64,000 nt of DNA from Flexifilum sp963727545 (GTDB lineage Bacteria > Chloroflexota > Anaerolineae > Aggregatilineales > Phototrophicaceae): the NCBI GenBank assembly GCA_963727545.1, contig CAVSGS010000029.1, positions 62,001 through 126,000 on the forward strand, read 5' to 3'. Below the pieces are notes generated by a model. It was not told the origin of the DNA, ran no database searches, and saw nothing but the letters and a program-made list of their open reading frames with translations. The position numbers and the translations under genes are program-made. This document shows, one piece after another, positions 45,856 through 54,351 of this stretch. Position 1 is the first letter of the stretch; each line of letters opens with the position of its first letter.

Positions 45856-46358
45856 GCTGCGCTCACCTCCGCATAGACCAGATCGTCCGGGCTGGTGCGG
45901 TCGCGCTGGATCGGCGTGCCGGTATCGACGGTCACGATGCCGTCGGCGATGGTCACGGCGAAGCGATCCAGCGGGCGCGGCGCGGGCGCGTTGACCAACT
46001 CGCCGTCAATTTGGAAGGCGGAAGCGTGGCACGGGCAGATGAACTGCTGCTCCGCCGGATTCCACGGCACGGCGCAGCCGAGATGCGTACATTTGCGATA
46101 CAGGGCGATGAACCCGCCGTCCGGCATCCGCACCAGATAAAAGCGCCCTTGCGTGAACGGGGTCACGCTGCCGGGAGCGAACGAGTCGACCGTGCCCGCC
46201 TCGATCAGCCCGCCGAATTCGCCTTCGACCACGCGCGGCGAGAAGAAGTTGAGGACGACGCCGCCGGTCTCGACCAACGCCAGCGCGCCCGCCGCGCCCC
46301 ACGCGACCTTGAGGAAGTCGCGCCGCGATGTTTTGGTGTCAAGCTTGGCTTGAACCAT
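45852..46358 (-). CDS. Rieske 2Fe-2S protein of bc-type complex (module 1)
   Basis: A 168-residue protein. I choose ATG 46358, which sits in TAATG with the cytochrome b stop and has GGGAGG 6 bases upstream; an earlier in-frame start at 46373 is less likely. A twin-Arg-type N-terminus (SRRDFLKVAWG) precedes a hydrophobic helix, as in Rieske proteins exported folded by Tat. The cluster ligands are in CTHLGC and CPCHAS (2 Cys, 2 His), and the extra Cys in each loop that form the stabilising disulfide are also present. A Pro-loop follows (APAPRPLDRF). It carries electrons from quinol at the Qo site to cytochrome c. Confidence 0.95.
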   Translation of the reverse strand: MVQAKLDTKTSRRDFLKVAWGAAGALALVETGGVVLNFFSPRVVEGEFGGLIEAGTVDSFAPGSVTPFTQGRFYLVRMPDGGFIALYRKCTHLGCAVPWNPAEQQFICPCHASAFQIDGELVNAPAPRPLDRFAVTIADGIVTVDTGTPIQRDRTSPDDLVYAEVSAA

Positions 46359-47758
46359 TAGATTGCCTCCCAAGGCAGCACCAGCGCCATGCCCTCGCCG
46401 CGAAAGGCGATGCCGACGATGGTCAGGACGATGAAGCTGGTCACCAGCAGGACGAACACGCTCTGGCGCGTCTCGCAGGCGGACGCCTTGAACAGCCGCT
46501 TGATCCCCTCGTAGAAGCCGATCAGCAGGAGCAGCAGCGCCGCCAGCGGGATCCAGCCGTTGCTGATGAGGGTCGGCAGGCTGGGCATCAGGGCGGGCAG
46601 GTCGATCACGTATTCGTCGAGCACGATCAGCAGCGGCACGGCGATCAGCGCGCTGACGACCGCGACCAGCGCCATCCAGCGCCCTTTCGCCGAGCGGAAC
46701 CAGACGCCTTCCGCGCTCAGGTCAAAGCGTTGATAGGGCAGCAAGACCAGCGCGCCCAAGCCCAGCGCCGGGATGATGATCGCGCCGAAGACCGGGTGAA
46801 AGTGGAGCAGCAGTTCTTGCAATCCCATGAAGTACCACGCCGCTTTCGCCGGGTTGGGGCTGTGATCGGGGTTGGCGGCGGCTTCCAGCGGCGCGTTGAC
46901 CCAGACCGACCAGAACAGGATCGCCCCGGTCATGATCAGCGCGAAGACCAGTTCGCGCGAGACCAGATGCGGCAGGGTGGTGACCTTCTCGATCTGCTTG
47001 CCGTCGCCGCCATCGACCGAGCCATCCAGCTTGTGCGGGATGCTCAGGCTGTCTTTGCGGACGCGCCAGATGTGGAACGAGACGATCGCCATCAGCGTCA
47101 GCGGGATAATGGCGACGTGCAGCCCGTAGAAGTTGGTCAGCGTCGCCGCGCCGACTTCGGGACCGCCGAGCAGGAAATTGCGCAGCGGCTCGCCGATCAG
47201 CGGAAGGTAGCTCAACAAGCTCGACCCGACCGTCACCGCCCAGTACGCCAGTTGATCCCACGGCAGCAGGTAGCCGGTGAAGTTCGCGCCGACGACCAGC
47301 AGCAGCAAAACCAGACCGAGGATCCAGTTGAATTCGCGCGGAGTGCGAAAGCCGCCGGTGAAGAACACGCGCAGCAGATGCAGGAAGGCGACGACCACCA
47401 GCAGATTGCCGCTCCAGTGGTGCAGGTTGCGGATCAACTGCCCGAAAGCGACCTCGGTTTGCAGGCTGAGCATGTCGAGGTAGGCGGTTTCCGGCGCGGG
47501 CGTGTAGACGAACATCAGCATGACGCCGGTCACGACCAGCACCGCGATCAAGAGCAGCCCCAGCCCGCCCAAGCCCCACGTGTAGGTGAATTTGAGCGTC
47601 GGCTTGGCGACTTTGCTCGGATGCAGGTGCAGCACGAGATTGTTCATCACCACGCGCATCCGCCCGCGGTCGTCACGCGGTGGGAGTTCATCCCGCTGGA
47701 TCGACTCCACCACGCGCTGTTTCAGGTCTTCGGGTCGGGGATCGAGTTCATTATTCAT
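46358..47758 (-). CDS. Cytochrome b of bc-type complex (module 1)
   Basis: A 466-residue multi-helix membrane protein in which the N- and C-terminal parts of cytochrome b are one chain, as in bc1 rather than split b6f. Heme-b ligand histidines are visible in RNLHHWSGNLLVVVAFLHLLR (helix B) and in NFYGLHVAIIPL with VSFH (helix D). The Qo loop reads PAKAAWYFMGLQELL in place of PEWY. An AGGAG site lies about 10 bases before ATG 47758. It oxidises quinol and passes electrons to the Rieske protein and the b hemes. It is first in the order b, Rieske, triheme c. The second copy at 57182 is clearly paralogous. Confidence 0.95.
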   Translation of the reverse strand: MNNELDPRPEDLKQRVVESIQRDELPPRDDRGRMRVVMNNLVLHLHPSKVAKPTLKFTYTWGLGGLGLLLIAVLVVTGVMLMFVYTPAPETAYLDMLSLQTEVAFGQLIRNLHHWSGNLLVVVAFLHLLRVFFTGGFRTPREFNWILGLVLLLLVVGANFTGYLLPWDQLAYWAVTVGSSLLSYLPLIGEPLRNFLLGGPEVGAATLTNFYGLHVAIIPLTLMAIVSFHIWRVRKDSLSIPHKLDGSVDGGDGKQIEKVTTLPHLVSRELVFALIMTGAILFWSVWVNAPLEAAANPDHSPNPAKAAWYFMGLQELLLHFHPVFGAIIIPALGLGALVLLPYQRFDLSAEGVWFRSAKGRWMALVAVVSALIAVPLLIVLDEYVIDLPALMPSLPTLISNGWIPLAALLLLLIGFYEGIKRLFKASACETRQSVFVLLVTSFIVLTIVGIAFRGEGMALVLPWEAI

Positions 47759-47800
47759 TCGAATTAGCTCCTGACTGGCGGCGATTGGGCTGCTCGGCGC

Positions 47801-48979
47801 TTAATAGGCGGGCGTGGGCGTTGGCGTCGCTGTCAGGTTGTACTGCTGCTGACCGTTGCCATTGCCCCGGTTGCTGTTCCCGCGGTTGCCATTGCTGCTG
47901 CCGCGACCGCCATTCCCATTGCCGTTGCCCTGATTACCATTCCCTTGACCGCCATTCCCTTGACCGTTATTACCCTGATTGCCGTTGCCTTGATTGCCGT
48001 TACCCTGATTGCCATTGCCCTGAGCGCTGCTAACACTGCGCTGGCTGCTGGTGCTCACCGGCTTGTTGTTGGCTTGGCTGCTGGCGGTTGCCTGATTGGT
48101 TGTGCTGCTGCTCGACTGCCCGCTGGATCCGTTGCCGTTGCCCTGTCCGCGTCCGGGACCCGCCCACAAGGGGCGTCCGTTCGGGTCGCGCAGGAGGATG
48201 CGCTCGCCGGTCGCCGTCTTGGTCACCTGACCGGCGCTGAATTGATCGCCCTGCCAGAAGCCGAGCATCGAAATCTCGTCGCCGGTCGCAAAAGTGACTG
48301 CCTGCGACTGCCAGAAGTCGGCGCGCCCGAAGGAGACGGTCAGCGTTTGCGCGTCGGTGGTGCGGATAACCAAGCCGTTGTTGGTCAGCGCCGTGACCGC
48401 GCCTTCGACCGTCACCCACTGATCCGCCGGGATTTGCACCTCGCCTTGACCGCCGTTCGCGCCCGCGCTGGCATTGCTGCCACCCGACCACAACGGCTGA
48501 CCGTTCTCGTCGCGGACGGCGATGGTGGCGCCATTGGCGGTAACGGTTCGTGCATGGTAATTGTCGCCATTGAAGAAGCCTTCGACGGCGACGGCATCAC
48601 CGGCGTTGAGCGTCAAGCCCTGCGCCTGCCAAAAATCCTGCGGACCGAGTTCGACGTAGACCTCGCTGCCGTCGTCCAGCGCCAGCGTCATGCCGACGGT
48701 GCTGACTTCAAGCAGCGTACCGCTGCCGCTCCACGCATCGCCGACGTTGTTGATCGACGCTTGCACCTGCTGCGTGCCCTGAGCCGCCGGAGTTGACTGG
48801 GTGTTGGCTTGTCCGCTGCCGCCGTTCCCATTGCCGTTGCCTTGCTGATTCGTGATCGCGGTTGGCGTTGCCGTCGCGGTGACGACGGCGGTCACTGTGG
48901 TTTGATTGTCGGTGAGTGCGTACACCGCGCTGCCGATGACGGTGATCAACAGCAGCCCGATGATGATTTTCTTAAACAT
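47801..48979 (-). CDS. Exported DUF5666-like protein with Gly/Asn-rich repeat tail
   Basis: About 392 residues from ATG 48979, with TAGGAGTG upstream (a GTG at 48988 overlaps that site and is rejected). The protein has a signal peptide (KKIIIGLLLITVIGSAVYA), a Thr/Ala/Pro linker, and two copies of a small beta-barrel-like domain (about 85-155 and 190-265). Each copy has DFWQ(A/S)Q, a 'V.GFF' or 'LGFW' strand and a closing 'RDENGQPLW' or 'RDPNGRPLW' segment. This matches the DUF5666 style, whose function is unknown. Residues about 280-380 are low complexity, with repeats of the type GNGNQ, encoded by tandem 12-15 base units. Such tracts are prone to copy-number change. It is transcribed toward the cytochrome b gene, 42 bases away. 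Confidence 0.78.
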   Translation of the reverse strand: MFKKIIIGLLLITVIGSAVYALTDNQTTVTAVVTATATPTAITNQQGNGNGNGGSGQANTQSTPAAQGTQQVQASINNVGDAWSGSGTLLEVSTVGMTLALDDGSEVYVELGPQDFWQAQGLTLNAGDAVAVEGFFNGDNYHARTVTANGATIAVRDENGQPLWSGGSNASAGANGGQGEVQIPADQWVTVEGAVTALTNNGLVIRTTDAQTLTVSFGRADFWQSQAVTFATGDEISMLGFWQGDQFSAGQVTKTATGERILLRDPNGRPLWAGPGRGQGNGNGSSGQSSSSTTNQATASSQANNKPVSTSSQRSVSSAQGNGNQGNGNQGNGNQGNNGQGNGGQGNGNQGNGNGNGGRGSSNGNRGNSNRGNGNGQQQYNLTATPTPTPAY

Positions 48980-49262
48980 GAGATTCACTCCTACAACATA
49001 CGTTTTGACTTGCCCCCATAGTGCCGGGAAGTTGTGTAGGAGTTATGAAGATGCTGTTTCGGGGGGATGTAGGAACGCGGCGGCTTAGTCGTCGATCAAG
49101 CGGTGGTTAAATGGTGACTTAGCGACCGGAAAACAACTTTCGGATCGCGCGGTTTCGTGCTACCTTCACGGTAGGGAGAAATCGAGGCATGAGCGACCCG
49201 CATTGCGTTCACACCTTCCCGTGAGCAGTCTTTATCCAGAGCAGCGATGAAAGATCGATAAC

Positions 49263-52157
49263 ATGGCAGATCAGCGGGAAACCAAAGCCCCAGCGCGCGA
49301 CCCATCGACCGGGGAGAGTCAAGCCGCCCGCCGACGCATCCTACTGTTGGGCGTCGCCGGTTTAGTGGTGGTGTTGTTCGCCGCCGGAGTACTGGTCGGC
49401 AGCCAGATCGCCGGGGGCGGGGGAAATGCCACCCCCGTGCCGCCGACGGTCGCAAGCTCTCCGACCGATACCGCTACCGCTACCAGTGCGGCGACCGTTG
49501 GCGCGGTGGCGGCAACCCTCGACCCGGAAGCCCTGCTGACGGCAGTCCCGGTCACGCTAACCGCCGGGGCGCAGCAGCTTCGCGCGGGCGAAGCGCAAAT
49601 CGAATCGATGCGCTTGGCGGCTGCCGCCAGCAGCGTCTTGGATGATCCGAGGGGAAATCCCGAAACTGCTGCGCTGCTCGGCATTCGCGCCCTGCGCTTC
49701 GCTTACACGGAACAGGCGGATGACGCGCTGCTGCGCGCGCTCGACCGGCTGTATACCCGGCGCGCCTTCCCCGGCTTTCTGGCGGTTGCTTTCAGCCCGG
49801 ACGGTCGCTACGTCTTAACCGAGGGCAGCAGAAACACGGCTGTCTTGTACGACGCCCTCAGCGGTGAGGAGATCCAGCGGTTCTCTGGGCACACCCGCCC
49901 GCTGAGTACGCTCGCCTTCAACGCCGACGGCAGCCGGGTTTTGACGGCGAGCTGGGATCAGACCGCGCGGGTCTGGGATGCGGCGACCGGCGAGCAACTG
50001 CAGATGGTCAAGTTTTCGTCCAAACTCGCCCTGACTGACGTCGATTTCAGCGCCGATGGTCGCTACGTCCTCGCCGACGACGGCGATCTGACCGAACTTT
50101 GGGATCTGACTACCGGCGAGCGTGTCTACAGCTTGGATCTGCATCATGGGTTACACACCAGCGCCTTCAGCCCGGATGGGCAAAGCTTCATCACGGCAGG
50201 GCTGGATCGGCAGGTTCACTTCTGGGATTTGGCGAGCGGCACGCTGCTGCGATCGTTTCCCATTCCCAGCCTGTTCGTCTTCACCATCAACTTCAGCCCG
50301 GATGGACGCTACATCGTTACCGGCGGCGCTAATGATACAGCGACCACGCTCTGGGATGCCGCCACCGGCGAGCAACTGCGGACGTACACCGATCCAAGTA
50401 TTGATGTGGACGTCGCCGTTTTCAGCCCGGATGGCGCCAGCATTTTGACCACTCGAAGCGATATCGCTCAATTGTGGGATACCGAGACCGGCGATCTTTT
50501 GCGCACGTTCGCCGGACATACGTCGATCGTGAATGACGCCGTCTTCAGCCCCGATGGACAGTCGATCCTGACGGCGAGCAGTGATCAGGATGCTCGCTTG
50601 TGGAATGTGACCGACGAGCCGCTGGCGCGCACACCTACCCGCGACGAAGGCGGCGTGCTCGCTATCTACAGCCCGGATGGGCGCTACCTGCTCACTGCCG
50701 ATAAGGATCTGACGCTGCGCCTGCGCGACGCTGCGACCGGCGAGGTGCTGCGCGAGTTTGCCGGGCATCGCGGGACGGTGCTCGACATGGCTTTCAGCGC
50801 TGATGGTCAGCGGATTTTGAGCATGGCGCTTGACAATACGGCGCGCCTGTGGGACGCGGAAACCGGCGCGCTGCTGCGTATCTTCAAACCGGAGGGTCAG
50901 CTTGCCGCTACCGCACTCAGCGCTGATGGCAGCTTAGTCGCCACCGGCGATTACGATAACGTGGCGATGCTCTGGGACGTGGCGAGCGGTGAACCGCTGC
51001 GGCAGTTCGTCGGACACACCGACGCCGTTGAAGCGGTCGCTATCAGCCCCGATAATCGTTTCGTGCTGACCGGGAGTCGGGATAAGTCAGCGATCTTGTG
51101 GGACGCCGCGACCGGCGAGGTGCTGTTCAAACTGACTGGTCATACCGCTGCGCTGATGGATGTCACGTTCAGTCCGGATGGTCGTTCCTTCGCGACGGCG
51201 AGTGAAGATCATACCGTCCGGATTTGGGCGACGGCGACCGGTGAACTCGTGCGGACGCTGAGCCAGCACGGGGACACGGTGATCAACGTCACCTACAGCG
51301 CGGACGGTCGCTTCCTGCTGACGACTAGCTATGACGGACTGCTGCGCTGGTGGGATGCGGCAACTGGTGCGTTGGTGCGCGCGGTTCCCGGTTACGTCAT
51401 CTCAGCTTCGCCGGGTGACTTCAGCCCGGATGGTCGTTTGATCATGGGCTGGCGGCGTGTGGACCACACGATCCGGATTTGGGATACCGACCCGCGCGAT
51501 TTCATTAGTTACGCTTGCTCGCGTGTCTTCCGCGACTTTGCCTACGGCACCACCAGCCTCTATCCCAACGAGCGCGAACTCTACCAGATCGGCGATTACG
51601 AAGCGACCTGTCCGCAGTTTGGGGTGATGTCGGGGGCGCTGCCGTTCCCGTCGACCTCGACACCCGCGCCAACCGCGACCATTCCGGTGTGGACACCGAT
51701 CGCCTCGCCGACGGCGTCCAACACGCCCACGCTCACCCCGTCGCGGACGCCGACCGCCACGTTACTACCGTCGGCGACGCCGAGCAGCAGCAACGTCGCC
51801 CACGTCGGCGAAAATCGCGGCGAGATCCCGCTCGGCGGCGGGCAGATGTGGACGTTCACGCGCCCGGCGGACGAGCGCGTGACGATCACGGTTTACGCCG
51901 ATAAGCCCGCCAACACGGCTGAGGATCGCACCGGCTTGCTCGATACCTACCTGCTGATCTACGCGCCGGACGGCAGCCTGTTCACCGACGTAGACGACAT
52001 TGATCCCGGTGTCGTCACCGACTCGCAGATTCAAAATCTCTGGTTCCCGGTTGCCGGCGATTTCCAGATCGAGGTGCGCAGCTTCGATAACTCCGGTGGG
52101 GGTGGTTATACGCTCGTCATCGAGACTAAGAAGATCGAGAATCCCGGTCCCCCATAA
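49263..52157 (+). CDS. Membrane-anchored 14-repeat WD40 protein with PPC-like C-terminal domain
   Basis: A 964-residue protein. A short cytoplasmic tail and one membrane helix (about 25-48, ILLLGVAGLVVVLFAAGVLV) place the rest outside. A helical stretch (about 90-165, ALLGIRALRFAYTEQAD) precedes 14 WD40 repeats (about 175-760), each with a FSPDG-type turn and a LWD/IWD end, enough for two seven-bladed propellers. A Thr/Pro linker leads to a C-terminal beta domain (about 840-960, GGGQMWTFTRPADERVTITV...GDFQIEVRSFDNSGGGGYTL), which matches bacterial pre-peptidase C-terminal domains. It is probably a scaffold for protein assembly at the cell surface. No enzymatic motif is present. Confidence 0.9.
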   Translation: MADQRETKAPARDPSTGESQAARRRILLLGVAGLVVVLFAAGVLVGSQIAGGGGNATPVPPTVASSPTDTATATSAATVGAVAATLDPEALLTAVPVTLTAGAQQLRAGEAQIESMRLAAAASSVLDDPRGNPETAALLGIRALRFAYTEQADDALLRALDRLYTRRAFPGFLAVAFSPDGRYVLTEGSRNTAVLYDALSGEEIQRFSGHTRPLSTLAFNADGSRVLTASWDQTARVWDAATGEQLQMVKFSSKLALTDVDFSADGRYVLADDGDLTELWDLTTGERVYSLDLHHGLHTSAFSPDGQSFITAGLDRQVHFWDLASGTLLRSFPIPSLFVFTINFSPDGRYIVTGGANDTATTLWDAATGEQLRTYTDPSIDVDVAVFSPDGASILTTRSDIAQLWDTETGDLLRTFAGHTSIVNDAVFSPDGQSILTASSDQDARLWNVTDEPLARTPTRDEGGVLAIYSPDGRYLLTADKDLTLRLRDAATGEVLREFAGHRGTVLDMAFSADGQRILSMALDNTARLWDAETGALLRIFKPEGQLAATALSADGSLVATGDYDNVAMLWDVASGEPLRQFVGHTDAVEAVAISPDNRFVLTGSRDKSAILWDAATGEVLFKLTGHTAALMDVTFSPDGRSFATASEDHTVRIWATATGELVRTLSQHGDTVINVTYSADGRFLLTTSYDGLLRWWDAATGALVRAVPGYVISASPGDFSPDGRLIMGWRRVDHTIRIWDTDPRDFISYACSRVFRDFAYGTTSLYPNERELYQIGDYEATCPQFGVMSGALPFPSTSTPAPTATIPVWTPIASPTASNTPTLTPSRTPTATLLPSATPSSSNVAHVGENRGEIPLGGGQMWTFTRPADERVTITVYADKPANTAEDRTGLLDTYLLIYAPDGSLFTDVDDIDPGVVTDSQIQNLWFPVAGDFQIEVRSFDNSGGGGYTLVIETKKIENPGPP

Positions 52158-52242
52158 GTTGGTCTTGATTTCTCGCTCACCGTGCGGATTCCGCCAGCGC
52201 CGCGCGATTAAGTCCATGCTTGCCAATTTGGATGGGTGCCGG

Positions 52243-52272
52243 TTGCAAAATTGAGCAGCCCCTATGTATAGT
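52243..52272 (+). promoter_or_regulatory. Candidate sigma-70-type promoter for the aldo/keto reductase gene
   Basis: TTGCAA (52243-52248) and TATAGT (52267-52272) are separated by 18 bases. They match the -35 and -10 consensus at 4 of 6 and 5 of 6 positions. The predicted start of transcription is about 55 bases before the reductase ATG. Confidence 0.45.
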
Positions 52273-52334
52273 CACGGCTCTGTAGGGCGTCGGAACTCAG
52301 CGATTGCCCCCAATAGGAAAGGCATTTGTTTAAG

Positions 52335-53252
52335 ATGAAAACCATTCAAATCCGGGATACCGACCTCAACGTCGCGGAAATTGCTTTAGGCTGTATGCGC
52401 ATCTCGTCGATGAGCAATCAGGACATCGCCAATTTGATCCACACGGCGCTAGACGTGGGCATCAACTTCTTCGACCACGCCGACGTGTATGGCGGCGGAC
52501 AATCCGAGGCGAAGTTCGCTGAAGCGCTGGTCATGACGCCCAAGCTGCGCGAATCGATGGTGCTGCAGACGAAGTGCGGCATCCGCCAAGGCTCGTTTGA
52601 CTTCTCCAAGGCGCACATCCTCGAAGCAGTTGACGGCAGCTTGAAGCGGCTGCAAACCGATTATCTCGACGTCCTGCTGCTGCACCGACCGGATACGCTG
52701 GTCGAGCCGGAAGAGGTCGCCGAAGCCTTCACCATTCTGGAAGACAGCGGCAAGGTCCGGCATTTCGGCGTCAGCAACCAGAACCCGATGCAGATCGAAC
52801 TGCTGACCAAGTTCGTCAAGCAGCCGATTCTGTTCAACCAGCTTCAGCTCAGCATTACCAACACCACCATGATCGACGCCGGGATCAACGTCAACATGGA
52901 AGACGACTTCGCCATCAACCGCGACGGCAGCATTTTGGATTACTGCCGCCTGAAGGACATTACCATTCAGCCGTGGTCGCCCTTCCAATACGGCTTCTTC
53001 GAAGGCGTTTTCTTGGATAACGAGAAGTTCCCGGAACTCAACGCGAAAATTGACGAGCTGGCAGCCGCTAAGGGCGTCGCCAACACTGCCATCGCCATTG
53101 CGTGGATTCTGCGCCACCCCGCGCGGATGCAGCCGATCGTCGGCACGACCAACGCCGAGCGGGTCAAAGCCATCGCCAAGGCGTCGGACATCACGATCTC
53201 GCGCGAAGAGTGGTACGCGATCTATCTGGCGGCGGGCAATCGCCTGCCCTGA
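52335..53252 (+). CDS. Aldo/keto reductase
   Basis: About 305 residues from ATG 52335. An in-frame TTG at 52326 is closer to the GGAAAGG site, so the start is slightly uncertain. It is a TIM-barrel oxidoreductase with the family catalytic Asp and Tyr in FFDHADVYGGG, the Lys in LQTKCGI and the His in LLLHRPD. The cofactor-binding end has VGTTNAERVKAIAKAS. The pattern is closest to the YdhF-like group (ALGCMRISS near the start, FGVSNQNP, PWSPFQYGFFEG). It should reduce aldehydes or ketones with NADPH. The physiological substrate cannot be told from sequence. The gene stands alone behind its own promoter. Confidence 0.94.
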   Translation: MKTIQIRDTDLNVAEIALGCMRISSMSNQDIANLIHTALDVGINFFDHADVYGGGQSEAKFAEALVMTPKLRESMVLQTKCGIRQGSFDFSKAHILEAVDGSLKRLQTDYLDVLLLHRPDTLVEPEEVAEAFTILEDSGKVRHFGVSNQNPMQIELLTKFVKQPILFNQLQLSITNTTMIDAGINVNMEDDFAINRDGSILDYCRLKDITIQPWSPFQYGFFEGVFLDNEKFPELNAKIDELAAAKGVANTAIAIAWILRHPARMQPIVGTTNAERVKAIAKASDITISREEWYAIYLAAGNRLP

Positions 53253-53323
53253 TCGGCATTTGTGGCACAATAGAACAGTGACTTTTGCGGGTGGTTCCGG
53301 TATCGACCGATAAGGATGCAGCG

Positions 53324-54238
53324 ATGGATCGCTCCTCGTTAACGCGGTTTGCTTGGCTGTCGATTGCGGCGGCGGTGACGACGATTGGTTTAAAAGCCGC
53401 CGCTTATTTCCTGACCGGCTCGGTCGGGCTGCTCTCCGACGCGCTGGAGTCGGGGGTGAACCTGATCGCGGCGGTCGTGGCACTGATCGCCTTGACGCTG
53501 GTCTCGCGCTCGCCCAGTCAGGAGCATAACTACGGTTATGACAAAGCTGAGTATTTTTCTAGCGGGGTCGAAGGTGCGCTGATCCTCGTCGCCGCCTTGA
53601 GCATCATCGTCACCGCTATTCCGCGTCTGCTCAAACCGGAGCCGATTGAGCAGGCGGGGATCGGCTTAGCTGTTTCGATCTTGGCGTCGGTGGTCAATTT
53701 TGGCGTGGCACGCGTTCTGCTGCGCGCCGGGAAAGCCCACAACTCGATCACGCTCGAAGCCGACTCACAGCATTTGATGACCGACGTTTGGACGTCGGTC
53801 GGGGTGGTCGGCGGCGTGATCGCCGTGATCTTGACCGGCTGGCTTTGGCTCGACCCGGTGATCGCGCTGCTCGTGGCGCTCAACATCATCGTGGCGGGCG
53901 CTGAACTGCTGCGGCGATCCTTCCTCGGTTTGATGGATACGGCGCTGCCGCAGGTCGAGCGGGAACGGATTCAGACCATCTTTGACCAGTATCGCGAGCG
54001 GGGAATCGAGACGCACGCGCTGCGGACTCGCCAATCTGGTTCGCGCCGCTTCCTGACCGTGCACGTGCTGGTTCCCGGTGAGTGGACGGTGCAGCGGGGG
54101 CACGATCTGGTCGAGCAGTTTGAACGCGACTTGCATCAAACTGTGGCGCACCTTACCCTGACGACTCATCTGGAACCGCTCGGTGATCCGCGCGCCCAGA
54201 ACGACACCTCGCTCGATCAGGACGATCCCGCTCCCTGA
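53324..54238 (+). CDS. Cation diffusion facilitator family metal transporter
   Basis: About 304 residues from ATG 53324, with TAAGGA about 7 bases upstream; an earlier in-frame start at 53285 is unsupported. Six membrane helices carry the family pattern TGSVGLLSDALESGVNL and the helix-5 metal site DSQHLMTDVWTSVGV. The cytoplasmic C-terminal domain (about 210-295) has HALRTRQSGSRRFLTVHVLVPG and a closing HLTLTTHLEP. The first site shows Glu (ALES) where many members have His (AxHS), which may shift metal preference. The protein exports divalent metals such as zinc, iron or manganese by proton exchange. It is followed directly by a family-A repeat. Confidence 0.92.
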   Translation: MDRSSLTRFAWLSIAAAVTTIGLKAAAYFLTGSVGLLSDALESGVNLIAAVVALIALTLVSRSPSQEHNYGYDKAEYFSSGVEGALILVAALSIIVTAIPRLLKPEPIEQAGIGLAVSILASVVNFGVARVLLRAGKAHNSITLEADSQHLMTDVWTSVGVVGGVIAVILTGWLWLDPVIALLVALNIIVAGAELLRRSFLGLMDTALPQVERERIQTIFDQYRERGIETHALRTRQSGSRRFLTVHVLVPGEWTVQRGHDLVEQFERDLHQTVAHLTLTTHLEPLGDPRAQNDTSLDQDDPAP

Positions 54239-54252
54239 AGCCGAGAAATCAA

Positions 54253-54320
54253 CCTCACCCCCCAACCCCCTCTCCATGAAATGGAGAGGGGGAGTCACGC
54301 GAAGCGTGGCGGGGGTGAGG
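54253..54320. repeat. GC-rich intergenic repeat, family A (copy 2)
   Basis: The clearest copy: CCTCACCCCCC at the left edge and GGGGGTGAGG at the right edge are inverted. CCCCCTCTCCAT/ATGGAGAGGGGG forms an inner stem, and CACGCGAAGCGTG forms a second small stem. It lies between the convergent CDF and sugar dehydrogenase genes and could act as a bidirectional hairpin. A family-B palindrome adjoins it. Confidence 0.8.
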
Positions 54321-54323
54321 TTT

Positions 54324-54351
54324 GTAAGGGCGCAGCGCGCTGCGCCCCTAC
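54324..54351. repeat. Palindromic repeat, family B (GTAnGGGCnC...GnGCCCCTAC), copy 1
   Basis: A near-perfect palindrome centred on GCAGCGCGCTGC with GTAAGGGC/GCCCCTAC edges. The TAG stop codon of the leftward sugar dehydrogenase gene lies inside its right edge. Related elements are at 57083-57102, 59500-59519 and 63820-63847. Confidence 0.75.
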
